Positions 26,223-35,397 of a stretch of 64,000 nucleotides of DNA are shown one piece after another (positions within the stretch are counted from its first letter, which is position 1; every line of letters starts with the position of its first letter). The position numbers and the translations under genes are program-made. Location: assembly GCF_023016045.1 (NCBI RefSeq), contig NZ_JALKAP010000009.1, forward strand, positions 1 to 64,000, written 5' to 3'. The stretch is from Marinobacter sp. S6332 (lineage in GTDB: Bacteria > Pseudomonadota > Gammaproteobacteria > Pseudomonadales > Oleiphilaceae). The notes below the pieces were generated by a model, which ran no database searches, was not told where the DNA came from, and saw only the letters and a list, made by a program, of their open reading frames with translations.

Positions 26223-27191
26223 ATGATGAAAGCAATCAAGATAACCGATGGCTCCCTTGCATGGGAAGACTGCGCGAGCTATGAAGAACTGCCAGCGGAT
26301 CACGTGGCAATCGATGTTGTCTGGAGTGCCGTTAACCGTGCGGATCTGTCGCAACGCGCCGGTGTTTACCCTCCGCCTCCGGGTGCGTCTGAAATTTTGG
26401 GACTGGAGGTGAGCGGTCGTATCTCTGCCGTTGGCGAGGCCGTTACGGGCTTTGCGCCGGGCGACGAAGTGTGTGCCCTGCTCACCGGTGGTGGTTACGC
26501 CACTCAGGTAGTGGCTCCTGCCGCACAGGTGTTGCCTATTCCGAAAGGGTTCTCACTGAAAAAAGCAGCGGCACTGCCAGAGGTGTATGCAACGGCATGG
26601 CTGAACCTGTATCAAGAAGCAGACCTGAGACCCGGTGAGAGGGTTTTGTTGCATGCGGCCGGCAGTGGTCTAGGGACCACCGTTATTCAAATTGCTACGG
26701 CTTTTGGTAATCCGGTATTCGCGACCGCAGGAGATGACGAAAAGCTGGAAGTCTGCCGCAAATTGGGTGCAACCGGCACCTGGAACCGCAAAAATGGCTC
26801 ATTTGTTGACGCAGTGAAGAGCTGGGGTGGTGTGGATATGGTGCTGGACCCGGTTGGTGGCAGTTATATCAAGGATGACCAAAAGGTTCTCAGTGCCGAT
26901 GGTCGGATTGTTTTAATCGGTCTTCTCGGGGGGCGTTATGCGGAGGTCGACTTGGGCTTGATGTTAGTTAAGCGCCACAAGTTGATTGGTTCTACACTGC
27001 GTTCCCGGTCAGTAGCAGACAAGGAGCGTGTGATGCAGGACCTATACCGTCACGTTTGGCCGCTTCTGGTCGCCGGGCAAATTGAGCCTGTGATCGACAG
27101 TGCATGGCCCATCGAGCAGGCTGAGGAAGCCATGGCGCACGTGGCGGCGAACAAAAATACCGGAAAGGTACTCCTCCAGATAGGGGAGTAG
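26223..27191 (+). CDS. NAD(P)H quinone oxidoreductase, PIG3 family
   Basis: A 322-residue zinc-free medium-chain dehydrogenase/reductase. The second ATG at 26226 may be the real start. The GroES-like N-terminal half contains SAVNRADLSQRAGVYPPPPG and ILGLEVSGRI; the Rossmann domain has LLHAAGSGLGTTVIQIA as the NADPH loop. There are no zinc ligands. PIG3-type enzymes reduce quinones one electron at a time. It starts about 110 bases from divergent selO. Confidence 0.92.
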   Translation: MMKAIKITDGSLAWEDCASYEELPADHVAIDVVWSAVNRADLSQRAGVYPPPPGASEILGLEVSGRISAVGEAVTGFAPGDEVCALLTGGGYATQVVAPAAQVLPIPKGFSLKKAAALPEVYATAWLNLYQEADLRPGERVLLHAAGSGLGTTVIQIATAFGNPVFATAGDDEKLEVCRKLGATGTWNRKNGSFVDAVKSWGGVDMVLDPVGGSYIKDDQKVLSADGRIVLIGLLGGRYAEVDLGLMLVKRHKLIGSTLRSRSVADKERVMQDLYRHVWPLLVAGQIEPVIDSAWPIEQAEEAMAHVAANKNTGKVLLQIGE

Positions 27192-27219
27192 CCTTCCCGG
27201 TGCTCTAAGGCAGCTTAAG

Positions 27220-28245
27220 TTAGTCGGCGATGTGTACCAGTTGCTTGCCGAAGTTTTTGCCCTTCAGCATTCCCTTGAAGGCCTCAACTGCGTTTTCGAG
27301 GCCTTCAGCAACGGTTTCCCGATACTTGATCTCGCCGGACGCAATGCGGCTTGTGAGGATATCGGTTATTTCCTGATGCTTGTCCTGCCACTCGGTTACC
27401 AGAAAGAAGCGGTGCTCAGGTACCGGGTCGAGGCGCTTGAGAATATCAAACGGCGTCTCTACTTTGTCTGTGCTCTTGGCATTGTAAGCCGAGACATAGC
27501 CGCAAATCGGCACTCTTGCTCCTGCATTCAGCAGTGGCGCAACGGCTCTGGTTACATCACCCCCCACGTTTTCGTAGTAGATGTCGATGCCGTCGGGGCA
27601 GGCAGCTTTCAAGTCGGCTTCCAAATTACCGGCTTTGTAGTCTACGCAAGCGTCAAAACCAAGCTCGTCAACGACATAGCCGCACTTCTCCGGACCACCG
27701 GCAACACCGACAACACGGCAACCGTTAGTTTTTGCAGTTTGGCCAACCACTGTGCCCACGGGGCCTGATGCGGCGGAAACCACGACGGTCTCTCCCGCTT
27801 TAGGCTTGCCTACATAGGTTAAACCGCAGTAACCGGTGCGGCCAGGCATACCGGCAACACCAAGGTATGTTTGCAGCGGAACGCCTTCTTTTTGATGGAT
27901 TTTGTAAACCATTGGGGCGTCTGCCGGAAAGGTTACATACTCCTGCCAGCCTGAGTAACAGGTGATTAAATCACCGACTTTTAGTTTGTCTGAACGAGAC
28001 TCGACAATCCTCGCTACACTCTCGCCTACGATGGGTTCGTCGATCCCGATAGGATCCATGTAGCCCTTGGCATCGTTCATGCGTGGGCGCATGTATGGGT
28101 CTAATGATAACCAAAGAACCTGTGCAACAACTTCACCCTCTTCGGGTTTGCGCACTGGGCGATCTTCCATAACGAGATCACCGTCTTGGATTTCCCCGTT
28201 GGGGCGTTTTTTCAGTACGATGGCATGATTTTGATACTGACTCAT
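27220..28245 (-). CDS. NADP-dependent MDR oxidoreductase (CurA/LTB4DH type)
   Basis: A 341-residue protein from the ATG at 28245, preceded by AGGGAGGAAT. It belongs to the leukotriene B4 dehydrogenase / curcumin reductase CurA branch of the MDR superfamily: WLSLDPYMRPRM near the N terminus, VVSAASGPVGTVVGQTAK as the nucleotide loop and YYENVGGDVTRAV in the C-terminal domain. Such enzymes reduce the double bond of alpha,beta-unsaturated aldehydes and ketones with NADPH. It converges with the PIG3-like gene. Confidence 0.92.
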   Translation of the reverse strand: MSQYQNHAIVLKKRPNGEIQDGDLVMEDRPVRKPEEGEVVAQVLWLSLDPYMRPRMNDAKGYMDPIGIDEPIVGESVARIVESRSDKLKVGDLITCYSGWQEYVTFPADAPMVYKIHQKEGVPLQTYLGVAGMPGRTGYCGLTYVGKPKAGETVVVSAASGPVGTVVGQTAKTNGCRVVGVAGGPEKCGYVVDELGFDACVDYKAGNLEADLKAACPDGIDIYYENVGGDVTRAVAPLLNAGARVPICGYVSAYNAKSTDKVETPFDILKRLDPVPEHRFFLVTEWQDKHQEITDILTSRIASGEIKYRETVAEGLENAVEAFKGMLKGKNFGKQLVHIAD

Positions 28246-28356
28246 AGTATTCCTCCCTATCTGTAGTGAGGCTTTTCGGAGCAGGCTTGCTCCTTGGGTT
28301 GCGTAACGAAACCAGATTAGCCTGCAGCAGAATAGCTTTGGGGTCAACCGCCCGAC

Positions 28357-29277
28357 TTATTGGAATGCTGACCGATTTACTCCCGGCCAAACTCCCGGCA
28401 CTACAAACACTCGATCTATTTCTAACCAGTATCCTGTTTCCGGGTCTTTTTGCATCATAGCGAACAGTTGGGGCACGGCTCTGTGTTCCGCGCGTTCCAG
28501 TGCTTCCAGAGTGTGCGTAGTATTAGGCGGATCACTCTGATACCAGTTACCAATCCAGTGCGGTTTGTTAAGAACAACCCAGTGTGACGTGTCCAGAGCC
28601 TTGGCCTCGGCAATATACATCCAACTCCCGCGCAGGTGCCCATCGGGAACATAAGCGGGCGTTTGCACCTGTTCGTTGGTGGGATAGAACAGGTATCCCG
28701 GCATGAACACTCGCGGTGTCAGTGGGCCAGCTATGTCGAATTCAGAAAGGAGTGCGAGGGTTTCAGGACGCTGTGTTCGTTGGCTTTGTTGCTTAAGCAG
28801 GCTGGTTGTTTTTATATCCAGCCTGTCCCGGGCATTGGGACCGTACCAGAAGGTACGGCCGTCTGACGCCGGTACACCAAGATAAAACTTGATGGCGATT
28901 TCGTGGTGCTCAATCCGGTCGTCTATTAGGTTGTGCACTACAAAGTCGAGCTCTCCGATGGTGCGCCCGCTCGATTGGATTTGCTGGTTTTTTAGTAGGA
29001 TGGGCCAACCTAGCAAGTCGTTTAATAAAATTTGATACAGCCGCTCAAAATAAAAACCCAGCCTCCGCTGCGGTGGTTCGCTCAGCAGGAGCGGTGCGGT
29101 TTCAGGTTTCTGGTCCCAGCGTTTGAGTAAATCGGGGTAGTTTGGGGGCAAATAGTGCGAGGGATCGATTGTGATCGGCGAGTGCAGCAGTTGCGGTGTT
29201 TGGCACAACCAAGCGAGATGTCGTATAGCTGGTGTTTGGTAAGAATTGATCAGCTTGGCGGCTAGGTTTGCATTCAT
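28357..29277 (-). CDS. DUF1853 family protein
   Basis: A 306-residue protein from the ATG at 29277. It fits DUF1853: RLGFYFERLYQILL and the TIGELDFVVHN segment, with a conserved E-x-D plus downstream HHEIAIKFYLG that looks like a PD-(D/E)XK nuclease core (E-D...E-I-A-I-K). That nuclease reading is inference from the motif spacing. It is cytoplasmic, lying upstream of the CurA-like gene with 111 bases between. Its ATG is about 140 bases from the divergent glyoxalase gene. Confidence 0.85.
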   Translation of the reverse strand: MNANLAAKLINSYQTPAIRHLAWLCQTPQLLHSPITIDPSHYLPPNYPDLLKRWDQKPETAPLLLSEPPQRRLGFYFERLYQILLNDLLGWPILLKNQQIQSSGRTIGELDFVVHNLIDDRIEHHEIAIKFYLGVPASDGRTFWYGPNARDRLDIKTTSLLKQQSQRTQRPETLALLSEFDIAGPLTPRVFMPGYLFYPTNEQVQTPAYVPDGHLRGSWMYIAEAKALDTSHWVVLNKPHWIGNWYQSDPPNTTHTLEALERAEHRAVPQLFAMMQKDPETGYWLEIDRVFVVPGVWPGVNRSAFQ

Positions 29278-29416
29278 ACACCCAGAATACCGTAAACTGT
29301 CGGTGAATAAAGGTGCGAGGTTTGAAAGGGCTGCTAGCTTAATCGAAAGGCCCGCAGGCCTAATCGCAACAAGTTGCCGCACAAAGCGCCAGAGAACAGA
29401 GAAGGGAGAGAGCAAC

Positions 29417-29857
29417 ATGCAATTTCTACACACGATGATTCGCGTTAGTAATCTCGAACAAACTTTGCACTTCTTTTGCGACTTGTTGGGCATGGTTGAG
29501 ATTGACCGTAAAAGCAGCGAAAAAGGCCGATTTACTCTAGTATTTCTGGCGGCACCGCAAGATGAGGCGCAAGCTCGTGAAAACAGGGCTCCCATGCTGG
29601 AGTTAACCTATAACTGGGACCCGGAAGCGTACGAAGGTGGGCGTAATTTTGGTCATTTGGCATACCGGGTGGACGATATCTACTCGCTTTGCGAGTCATT
29701 ACAGGCGAACGGCGTTACCATCAACCGCCCACCGAGAGATGGGCGCATGGCGTTTATCCGCACCCCGGATAATATATCTATAGAGTTACTGCAGAACGGG
29801 GAGCCACTGGCGCCTAGGGAACCTTGGGCAAGCATGGAGAATACGGGCACCTGGTAA
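29417..29857 (+). CDS. Glyoxalase I (lactoylglutathione lyase)-like VOC protein
   Basis: A 146-residue protein from the ATG at 29417, preceded by AGGGAGAG. It aligns with bacterial GloA: the N terminus MQFLHTMIRVSNLEQTLHFF is nearly the GloA signature. The four metal ligands are visible as His5, Glu in LELTYN, His in NFGHLAYRVDD and Glu in ISIELLQNG. The enzyme converts the methylglyoxal-glutathione hemithioacetal to S-lactoylglutathione. Small insertions compared with E. coli GloA leave some doubt about the exact substrate. Confidence 0.85.
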   Translation: MQFLHTMIRVSNLEQTLHFFCDLLGMVEIDRKSSEKGRFTLVFLAAPQDEAQARENRAPMLELTYNWDPEAYEGGRNFGHLAYRVDDIYSLCESLQANGVTINRPPRDGRMAFIRTPDNISIELLQNGEPLAPREPWASMENTGTW

Positions 29858-29984
29858 GCTGAATAGGCTTGCGGGAATTGCAGATGTAAGAAAACGTCCA
29901 TAGAATCATTGGATCACTTTTACTTTGCTTGTTGGTATCACGCTCAAAGCATCAGGACGATGCGCTAAAACAGGGAGATAATTC

Positions 29985-31421
29985 ATGGAAGACTGGCAAG
30001 GATGCTTGGCCCCTCAATGTCAGACTGCATTGCTGAATGCCCGTGAAGATGTTGATCGTCGCGGCGGCGCAGTAATTACGGTCGAAGATTTTCTGCTTGC
30101 ATTGCTGAACACCAGCCCTTCTATAAGCCGCTTTTTGCGTGGATCCGGTGTCGATATGGATGAGCTTATCCGCACCGTTCAGTGTGAACAGCCGATTGTG
30201 ACCGAAGTGGGCGGTGAAGGGCTGCTTTCTTCTCAGCTGATCTACTGGTTGGCGACTGCACGAGAAACTTATGGGACGCCTGCTTGGCTCGATTGGCCGC
30301 AACTCCTAGAGGTGCTTGCACGATACGCAGAGCGCCTGCAGGAAAAGGCGTATGTTTCGGTTCTTGAGTTGGTTTCACGGTGGCCGACCGCAATTGACCA
30401 GATGGATAGCAATCACTTGGATAGTGATCAACTAAATAGTGACGGAAGCCTCGCAAACTCAGGAATTAATGAGGAAACGGCTCCTGTTGTTATTACCGAT
30501 ACGGACTGGATTGAACTGGCGGAAGACGTTGCTATCACTCTGGCCGCAACACCAAATGCGCTAGTTTGGGTAAGGGGAGAGCGTGGCGCGGGTAAATCTG
30601 CTTGGCTGCGTTCGCTGTTATCATCGTTCGCGCAACCCTATGTTGAAATGGACCTGCGCCGCGAAGCGGAATTAATGGCTAGCGAACTCGCCGTTATTCC
30701 GGCCACTGGCAAAAGGTCCTGGCCAGTGTTGGTGCTAGATAATGTGACACCGGCCGACTTGCTTATGTTGATGGGTAGCCCGTCGGGTCTTGCTTCTGAA
30801 CTGGTTCAGCGGTGGCAGGGGTCCGTGATGCTTTTGGGGCCGGATGTGCAGCCTGAAGGTGCGGAAAGCTGTCGTACATTGGAGCAGCGGCTTGGGCGGG
30901 CACTGGAGGTCTATAATGCGCCGCTTTCCAGTGAGATGCAGCGCAAGGCAATCTTGGTCGCACATCAGGCAGCTATAGAGCGCCGATGGAACATTCATTT
31001 GCCGCAACCGGTGATTCAGTTTGCAGCCTCCCGGCGTAGCCGGTGTGTTTCTACCCCGGGCGGAATGCTCCAGTGGGTAGAGCGAGCTGCTGCACGGCTG
31101 GAGATATTTGCCCGGCGTGGGCCCGTGAAGTCGGTAGCGCTTTCCGGGCAAGAAGATACGCTCCGGCGCCAGAGTCTTGTTGCCATGGCGAGGCAAGAAC
31201 CACTGGATGAAATAGCCCAGTCGCTTGAAGATGTGCAATTGTTGCGTGTGGCTGCGGAAGTCGACTGGTACGAACGGCAAGCAGCAGGCACATTGCGCCA
31301 GCTTACGGTGGACGATTTACGGTATGAACTGGAACGCTGGCTTGCAGCGCGGCCCGGGCCGGTTCACTATGTGCTGCATTGTGATCACCAGCATGGAGAA
31401 TCTGCGAGTGCAGGATCTTGA
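29985..31421 (+). CDS. ClpN-like domain protein with P-loop ATPase domain
   Basis: A 478-residue protein. The first 120 residues resemble the ClpA/ClpB-type N domain (ITVEDFLLALLNTSPSISRFLRGSGVD). After an Asp/Ser/Asn-rich linker (about 140-165) comes a single P-loop domain with Walker A GERGAGKS at about residue 197 and Walker B-like PVLVLDN at about 251, which lacks the usual catalytic Glu. A helical lid-like C-terminal region follows (QPVIQFAASRRSRC). It is much shorter than ClpB (about 860) and has one ATPase domain. The function is not known. It overlaps the next gene by 29 bases, so the two are coupled. Confidence 0.7.
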   Translation: MEDWQGCLAPQCQTALLNAREDVDRRGGAVITVEDFLLALLNTSPSISRFLRGSGVDMDELIRTVQCEQPIVTEVGGEGLLSSQLIYWLATARETYGTPAWLDWPQLLEVLARYAERLQEKAYVSVLELVSRWPTAIDQMDSNHLDSDQLNSDGSLANSGINEETAPVVITDTDWIELAEDVAITLAATPNALVWVRGERGAGKSAWLRSLLSSFAQPYVEMDLRREAELMASELAVIPATGKRSWPVLVLDNVTPADLLMLMGSPSGLASELVQRWQGSVMLLGPDVQPEGAESCRTLEQRLGRALEVYNAPLSSEMQRKAILVAHQAAIERRWNIHLPQPVIQFAASRRSRCVSTPGGMLQWVERAAARLEIFARRGPVKSVALSGQEDTLRRQSLVAMARQEPLDEIAQSLEDVQLLRVAAEVDWYERQAAGTLRQLTVDDLRYELERWLAARPGPVHYVLHCDHQHGESASAGS

Positions 31422-31782
31422 AATCTACATTCGTGACCTGAAAGCAGGTGCCGTTTCCCGTTGGCTGGAAAGCCATATAAAGCAGTTGGTATTTGATGAC
31501 AGTGATGTTGCATCCGTTATCAAAGGCTCCGCGTATTTTGGCGAAGTGCGGCTTAAAATCACCTTGTATCCACAGGCTTTTGGTAAGCGATTTACCTCGT
31601 TGATTATTGAAGGTGAGAAGTTACCTTGGAGTAGCGATCTGGATTGTGCACGCAGTGCATGGCGAGCGATGGAGACCGAAGTCCGTTGCAGCCCGGGGGA
31701 GTGGCAAGAGGGTGAGGCGGTGGAAGATGAAAAATGGTGGCGGTTGGACGACCGGGGAGAGCAGCTTGTTGTTTGGAATTGA
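31393..31782 (+). CDS. Hypothetical protein coupled to the ClpN-like ATPase
   Basis: A 129-residue protein, from the ATG at 31393, which lies within the end of the upstream gene (29-base overlap in another frame). The frame is open further upstream, but the overlap position and the helix-strand start MENLRVQDLEIYIRDLKA support this start. It is acidic with Trp-rich end (DEKWWRLDDRGEQLVVW). No family is recognised. Tight overlap with the ATPase suggests a partner. It ends three bases before the nested inverted-repeat element. Confidence 0.7.
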   Translation: MENLRVQDLEIYIRDLKAGAVSRWLESHIKQLVFDDSDVASVIKGSAYFGEVRLKITLYPQAFGKRFTSLIIEGEKLPWSSDLDCARSAWRAMETEVRCSPGEWQEGEAVEDEKWWRLDDRGEQLVVWN

Positions 31783-31784
31783 CT

Positions 31785-32049
31785 AGTGTCCCGTCTGGCT
31801 AATTCGCTGACCTACTGCGAGCCGCTAAGGCTTCTGGCCAAGGCGCCAGTGCGCAGGTGTGGTGGTTCCACATCAAGGGCTGGCAACACCGGCCAGAAGC
31901 CTTAGCGGCTCGCCCTTTGGGAGCCCCTGCGGGCTTTGATAGCCGCGTTGCGCTGTCTCGATTTGGAACCACCAAACCTTCGCCACCGCGCCTAGCTCTC
32001 AAAGCCCGCAGGGGCTCAGTAGGTCAACGAATTAGCCAGACGGGACACT
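31785..32049. repeat. 265-bp MITE-like element of nested inverted repeats
   Basis: Terminal arms 31785-31817 and 32017-32049 are complementary at 32 of 33 bases. Inside, 31817-31839 pairs perfectly with 31891-31913 (23 bases), and 31921-31939 pairs perfectly with 31999-32017 (19 bases). The two loops carry mutually complementary sequence (31855-31877 with 31957-31979, 20 of 23). No protein-like frame is found. No clear target duplication is seen at the edges. It could be a miniature transposable element or a structured RNA; it begins three bases after a stop codon and lies between convergent genes. Confidence 0.8.
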
Positions 32050-32070
32050 CGCTGCGTGCCATCCAGAACG

Positions 32071-32111
32071 AAAAAAGGCAGCCCCTAGTCAAATAGTGGG
32101 CTGCCTTTTTG
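32071..32111. terminator. Bidirectional terminator before cold-shock-domain gene
   Basis: AAAAAGGCAGCCC (32072-32084) and GGGCTGCCTTTTT (32098-32110) pair perfectly around a 13-base loop. It lies just after the inverted-repeat element. Confidence 0.88.
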
Positions 32112-32125
32112 TATCGGCTTAGGTT

Positions 32126-32695
32126 TCAGTCGCTCAGGATTGAAACGTTATCTGCTTGCAGGCCTTTATCGGCGTCAACCACACTGAAACGAACCAGTTG
32201 GCCTTGGCGAAGAACCCTGCGACCACTTCCACGAATAGCACGGAAGTGAACAAAGACCTCGTCTCCGCTGTCGCGGACAATGAAGCCAAATCCCTTCTTG
32301 ACGTTAAACCACTTTACAGTGCCTTCTTCGTCGCCTTCCGGGCTGTCGTCGTCATAGTCGGCATCATCGTTATCGGAGTTCGCATAGCCTTGGCTAGAAC
32401 TCTGGCTCCGAGACGGTGAGCTGCTGCGCTGCGGCGCACTGCGTGCCGGTTGCTGTTTAGCGGCAACTGCTACGGCAATAAAGCCGGTAATACCGAAAAC
32501 AATGAAGGTTATGACGTATGCGGCAATGCCACGGGTGCTGCCCAGAGCCTCTACAAATTCGCCAATGGCAATCAGGCGAAGTGGTTCAGGGGTAAATGAG
32601 AGCAGCAGGGCAAGTACCAATGGTGCTGGGATAGCGATCAGGAGAGCAACAAGGATCGCTTTGGCTGGATTACGCATTGACTGAGAATTCTCCAT
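32126..32695 (-). CDS. Membrane-anchored cold-shock-domain protein
   Basis: A 189-residue protein. Two N-terminal TM helices (about 12-32 and 55-78) are followed by a low-complexity Ser/Arg/Gln linker, an acidic Asp/Glu patch (about 105-122) and a C-terminal cold-shock domain (about 124-188) with GTVKWFNVKKGFGFI and EVFVHFRAI, that is, RNP1 and RNP2 nucleic-acid-binding motifs. A start at ATG 32677 (MRNPAKA) is also possible. The topology places the RNA-binding domain inside the cell at the inner membrane, presumably binding single-stranded RNA or DNA. The role is unknown. Confidence 0.88.
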   Translation of the reverse strand: MENSQSMRNPAKAILVALLIAIPAPLVLALLLSFTPEPLRLIAIGEFVEALGSTRGIAAYVITFIVFGITGFIAVAVAAKQQPARSAPQRSSSPSRSQSSSQGYANSDNDDADYDDDSPEGDEEGTVKWFNVKKGFGFIVRDSGDEVFVHFRAIRGSGRRVLRQGQLVRFSVVDADKGLQADNVSILSD

Positions 32696-32927
32696 TTTTC
32701 ATTAACGCTGACGATAAAAAACCGGATATCGGGTAAAATCGCTTATCCGGCCAGTGATTACCACCTGATTCCCTAAAAAACGGAAGCTCGGGCGGGCAAA
32801 AGCGGCATGATAGCAGATTATCCCCGCGGCATACCAAACGGCTGTGGCATCGAATGCTCTTGGCAGGATCTGGATCTCATATTTACCCATTCACGCGAAC
32901 CAATTATCCAAGAGGGTTGAGTAGTTG

Positions 32928-33146
32928 ATGAGTCAAAACGATTTGCAAACCAGGCTGGACGAACTCGAAACACGGCTTGCCTTTCAGGATGATGTTATCC
33001 ATACCCTGAGCGAGCAGGTGGCGAAGCAGGAGATGGATATTCGTGAACTGTGGGATGCGAAGCGGTTACTGCATAGCCAGATCAAGGATTTTTCGTCGTC
33101 TAACATCAAGCGTGAAGAGGAAGAGTTGCCGCCACCTCACTATTGA
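32928..33146 (+). CDS. slyX: SlyX family protein
   Basis: A 72-residue coiled-coil protein (residues about 5-50 with heptads), ending in the PPPHY motif typical of SlyX. Its function is unknown. The ATG at 32928 is chosen; AGAGGG lies upstream. Transcribed alone, with a strong terminator. Confidence 0.9.
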   Translation: MSQNDLQTRLDELETRLAFQDDVIHTLSEQVAKQEMDIRELWDAKRLLHSQIKDFSSSNIKREEEELPPPHY

Positions 33147-33152
33147 TTCGTG

Positions 33153-33191
33153 AAACAAAGAGGCCAGAACAATGTTCTGGCCTCTTTGTTT
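33153..33191. terminator. Bidirectional terminator, slyX / dapE
   Basis: AAACAAAGAGGCCAGAAC and GTTCTGGCCTCTTTGTTT are perfect 18-base arms around AAT, serving both converging genes. Confidence 0.93.
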
Positions 33192-33214
33192 GCGTTAGTT
33201 TTCAAGCGAGCCGC

Positions 33215-34351
33215 TCAGGCTAGCAATTCCACAAGAATCTGCTCATAAATTCGGGATAGAGTGTCTAGATCCTCAGCTTTTACGCATTCGTTTACTTTGT
33301 GAATGGTCGCGTTGATGGGGCCAAGCTCTACAACCTGCGCGCCGGTTGGTGCGATGAAGCGCCCATCAGACGTTCCACCAGACGTAGAGAGCTCAGTCTC
33401 GCGCCCGGTTACGTTCCGAATGGCGCTCTGGCTGGCAGACACCAGCGCGCCCTTATCCGTTAGGAACGGGCGGCCACTGAGGTGCCATTGCAGGTCGTAT
33501 TTGAGATTGTGTCGCTCAAGTGTTGCCACCACCCGCTCTTCAAGGCTCTCCGCCGTGTTTTCTGTGCAGTATCGGAAGTTGAAGTGCACCAAACATTCGC
33601 CGGGGATGATGTTGCTACCAGTGCCAGCTTCCATTTTTGTAATCTGGAAGGTTGTAGGCGGGAAATAATCGTTGCCGTTGTCCCAGAACTCATTCGCCAG
33701 CGTATGCAGAGCTGGTGCGACTGCATGGATGGCATTCTCCGCCAGATGGGGATAGGCAACATGGCCCTGAACGCCCTTTACCGTTAAGTAGCCGTGCAGC
33801 GAGCCCCGGCGGCCGTTCTTTATGACATCACCGACTTCATGAGTGCTGGAGGGTTCGCCAATCAAGCACCAGTCAATCTTTTCTGAACGGGCTTCCAGTG
33901 CTTCGATAACCTTCACAGTGCCGTTTTGGGCCGGGCCTTCCTCATCACTGGTAATCAACAGGGCGATGGAGCCGCGATGATTCGGGTGAGCACTTACGAA
34001 GCGCTCACATGCAGTGATGAAGGCCGCGAGACTGCCTTTCATGTCGGCAGCGCCCCGGCCATGGAGGTAGCCATCCTTGATAACCGGATCAAACGGCGGG
34101 TGAGTCCAGTTTTTTTCAGGCCCGGTAGGAACCACGTCGGTATGGCCAGCAAACGCAAGCACAGGCCCCTCTGAGCCTTTGCGCGCCCAGAGGTTGTCGG
34201 TGTCGCCAAACCGCATGTGCTCTCCGGCAAAACCCAAGGGAGATAGCCGCGACATCATGAGTTCTTGGCAACCCGCATCATCTGGCGTTACTGATGGCCG
34301 GCTGATCAGGTCGATGGCCAGTTTGAGTGTTGGTGAATCAGTTATTTGCAT
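33215..34351 (-). CDS. dapE: Succinyl-diaminopimelate desuccinylase
   Basis: A 378-residue zinc peptidase of the M20 family that removes succinate from N-succinyl-LL-diaminopimelate in the lysine and peptidoglycan precursor pathway. Metal and catalytic motifs are [11 protein letters not shown] (His, Asp), [14 protein letters not shown] (Asp), [12 protein letters not shown] (Glu pair) and the C-terminal [11 protein letters not shown] segment. Its start overlaps the end of dapD by 14 bases. It is last in a run of glnD-dapC-arsC-like-dapD-dapE. Confidence 0.96.
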   Translation of the reverse strand: MQITDSPTLKLAIDLISRPSVTPDDAGCQELMMSRLSPLGFAGEHMRFGDTDNLWARKGSEGPVLAFAGHTDVVPTGPEKNWTHPPFDPVIKDGYLHGRGAADMKGSLAAFITACERFVSAHPNHRGSIALLITSDEEGPAQNGTVKVIEALEARSEKIDWCLIGEPSSTHEVGDVIKNGRRGSLHGYLTVKGVQGHVAYPHLAENAIHAVAPALHTLANEFWDNGNDYFPPTTFQITKMEAGTGSNIIPGECLVHFNFRYCTENTAESLEERVVATLERHNLKYDLQWHLSGRPFLTDKGALVSASQSAIRNVTGRETELSTSGGTSDGRFIAPTGAQVVELGPINATIHKVNECVKAEDLDTLSRIYEQILVELLA

Positions 34352-35366
34352 GGAGTTCGTCGTTCAGCTCGATAGCGGATTGATTGGTTTTACATTCAAC
34401 CGCGCCGGTTTGGCTGTTACGGCGGAACAGAAGGTCTGGCTTGTTGGCCAGATCGCGGGCTTTGATGATTTCGACCAACTTGTTGCTGTCGTCCAGCAGA
34501 GCCACTTTGGTACCGGCAGTAATGTACAGGCCTGCCTCAACCTTGCAGCGGTCACCCAAGGGAATGCCAATACCCGCATTGGCGCCGATCAGGCAGTTTT
34601 CGCCAACAGAAATAACCATGTTGCCGCCACCAGACAGAGTACCCATGGTGGAGCAGCCGCCACCGAGGTCTGACCCCTTGCCCACCATCACGCCTGCAGA
34701 AATGCGGCCTTCAATCATGCTGGTGCCTTCGGTGCCAGCATTGAAGTTGATAAAGCCTTCGTGCATAACGGTTGTACCTTCACCCACGTATGCGCCAAGG
34801 CGCACGCGCGCTGTATCTGCAATGCGAACGCCATTGGGCACTACGTAGTCCGTCATCTGAGGGAACTTATCTACAGATTTTACTTCCAGAGAACGGCCTT
34901 CAAGGCGGGCCCTGAGCTGACGCTCCGGTAGCTCGTTCAGGTCAATGGCGCCCTCGTTGGTCCATGCCAGATTAGGCAGTAGGCCGAAGATGCCGTCCAG
35001 TTTCAGCCCGTGGGGTTTCGCTTGCCGGTGGGAGATCAGATGTAGCTTAAGATAAACCTCCGGCGTGCTTGAGGCAGTATCGTCTGTTTCCAGAACGGTC
35101 ACTACAACCGGTCGTTTGCTGTCGGCGGCTTTCTCGGCGAGTGATGCCTGATTTGTTGAGCCGATTTGGCGCAGAGCCTTCGCAAATTGAACCAGTTGTT
35201 CAGCGGTTGCATGGATTGCCCGGTTTCCGCCTTTATAATCCAGAGCAGTCCCCACTACATCAATCAGCTCTGTCTCGGGTGTGATGATCGGTTGCTGGTA
35301 AAAAACCTCCAGCCATTCTCCCTGATTATTTTGGGTGCCGATACCTATGCCGAATGCAAAGCTCAT
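34338..35366 (-). CDS. dapD: Tetrahydrodipicolinate N-succinyltransferase
   Basis: A 342-residue left-handed beta-helix acyltransferase of the long Pseudomonas/Actinobacteria type; E. coli DapD is about 275 residues. It succinylates tetrahydrodipicolinate with succinyl-CoA. An N-terminal domain of about 165 residues precedes the hexapeptide-repeat helix, with [20 protein letters not shown] and the [21 protein letters not shown] segment. Its end overlaps dapE. Confidence 0.95.
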   Translation of the reverse strand: MSFAFGIGIGTQNNQGEWLEVFYQQPIITPETELIDVVGTALDYKGGNRAIHATAEQLVQFAKALRQIGSTNQASLAEKAADSKRPVVVTVLETDDTASSTPEVYLKLHLISHRQAKPHGLKLDGIFGLLPNLAWTNEGAIDLNELPERQLRARLEGRSLEVKSVDKFPQMTDYVVPNGVRIADTARVRLGAYVGEGTTVMHEGFINFNAGTEGTSMIEGRISAGVMVGKGSDLGGGCSTMGTLSGGGNMVISVGENCLIGANAGIGIPLGDRCKVEAGLYITAGTKVALLDDSNKLVEIIKARDLANKPDLLFRRNSQTGAVECKTNQSAIELNDELHANN

Positions 35367-35397
35367 GCAGTGAATGCTCCTGTCTATATGGTGATGT

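Noticed and set aside
31857-32096. Open frames inside the inverted-repeat element
   Set aside because: Frames occur on both strands and follow the palindromic arms; no transposase or other motif is present.
32702-32890. 62-codon minus-strand frame upstream of the cold-shock gene
   Set aside because: No ribosome site, ends within the promoter region of the cold-shock gene, no domain.
32807-32920. 37-codon plus-strand frame before slyX
   Set aside because: Too short, no ribosome site and no family; it ends just before slyX without evidence of coupling.
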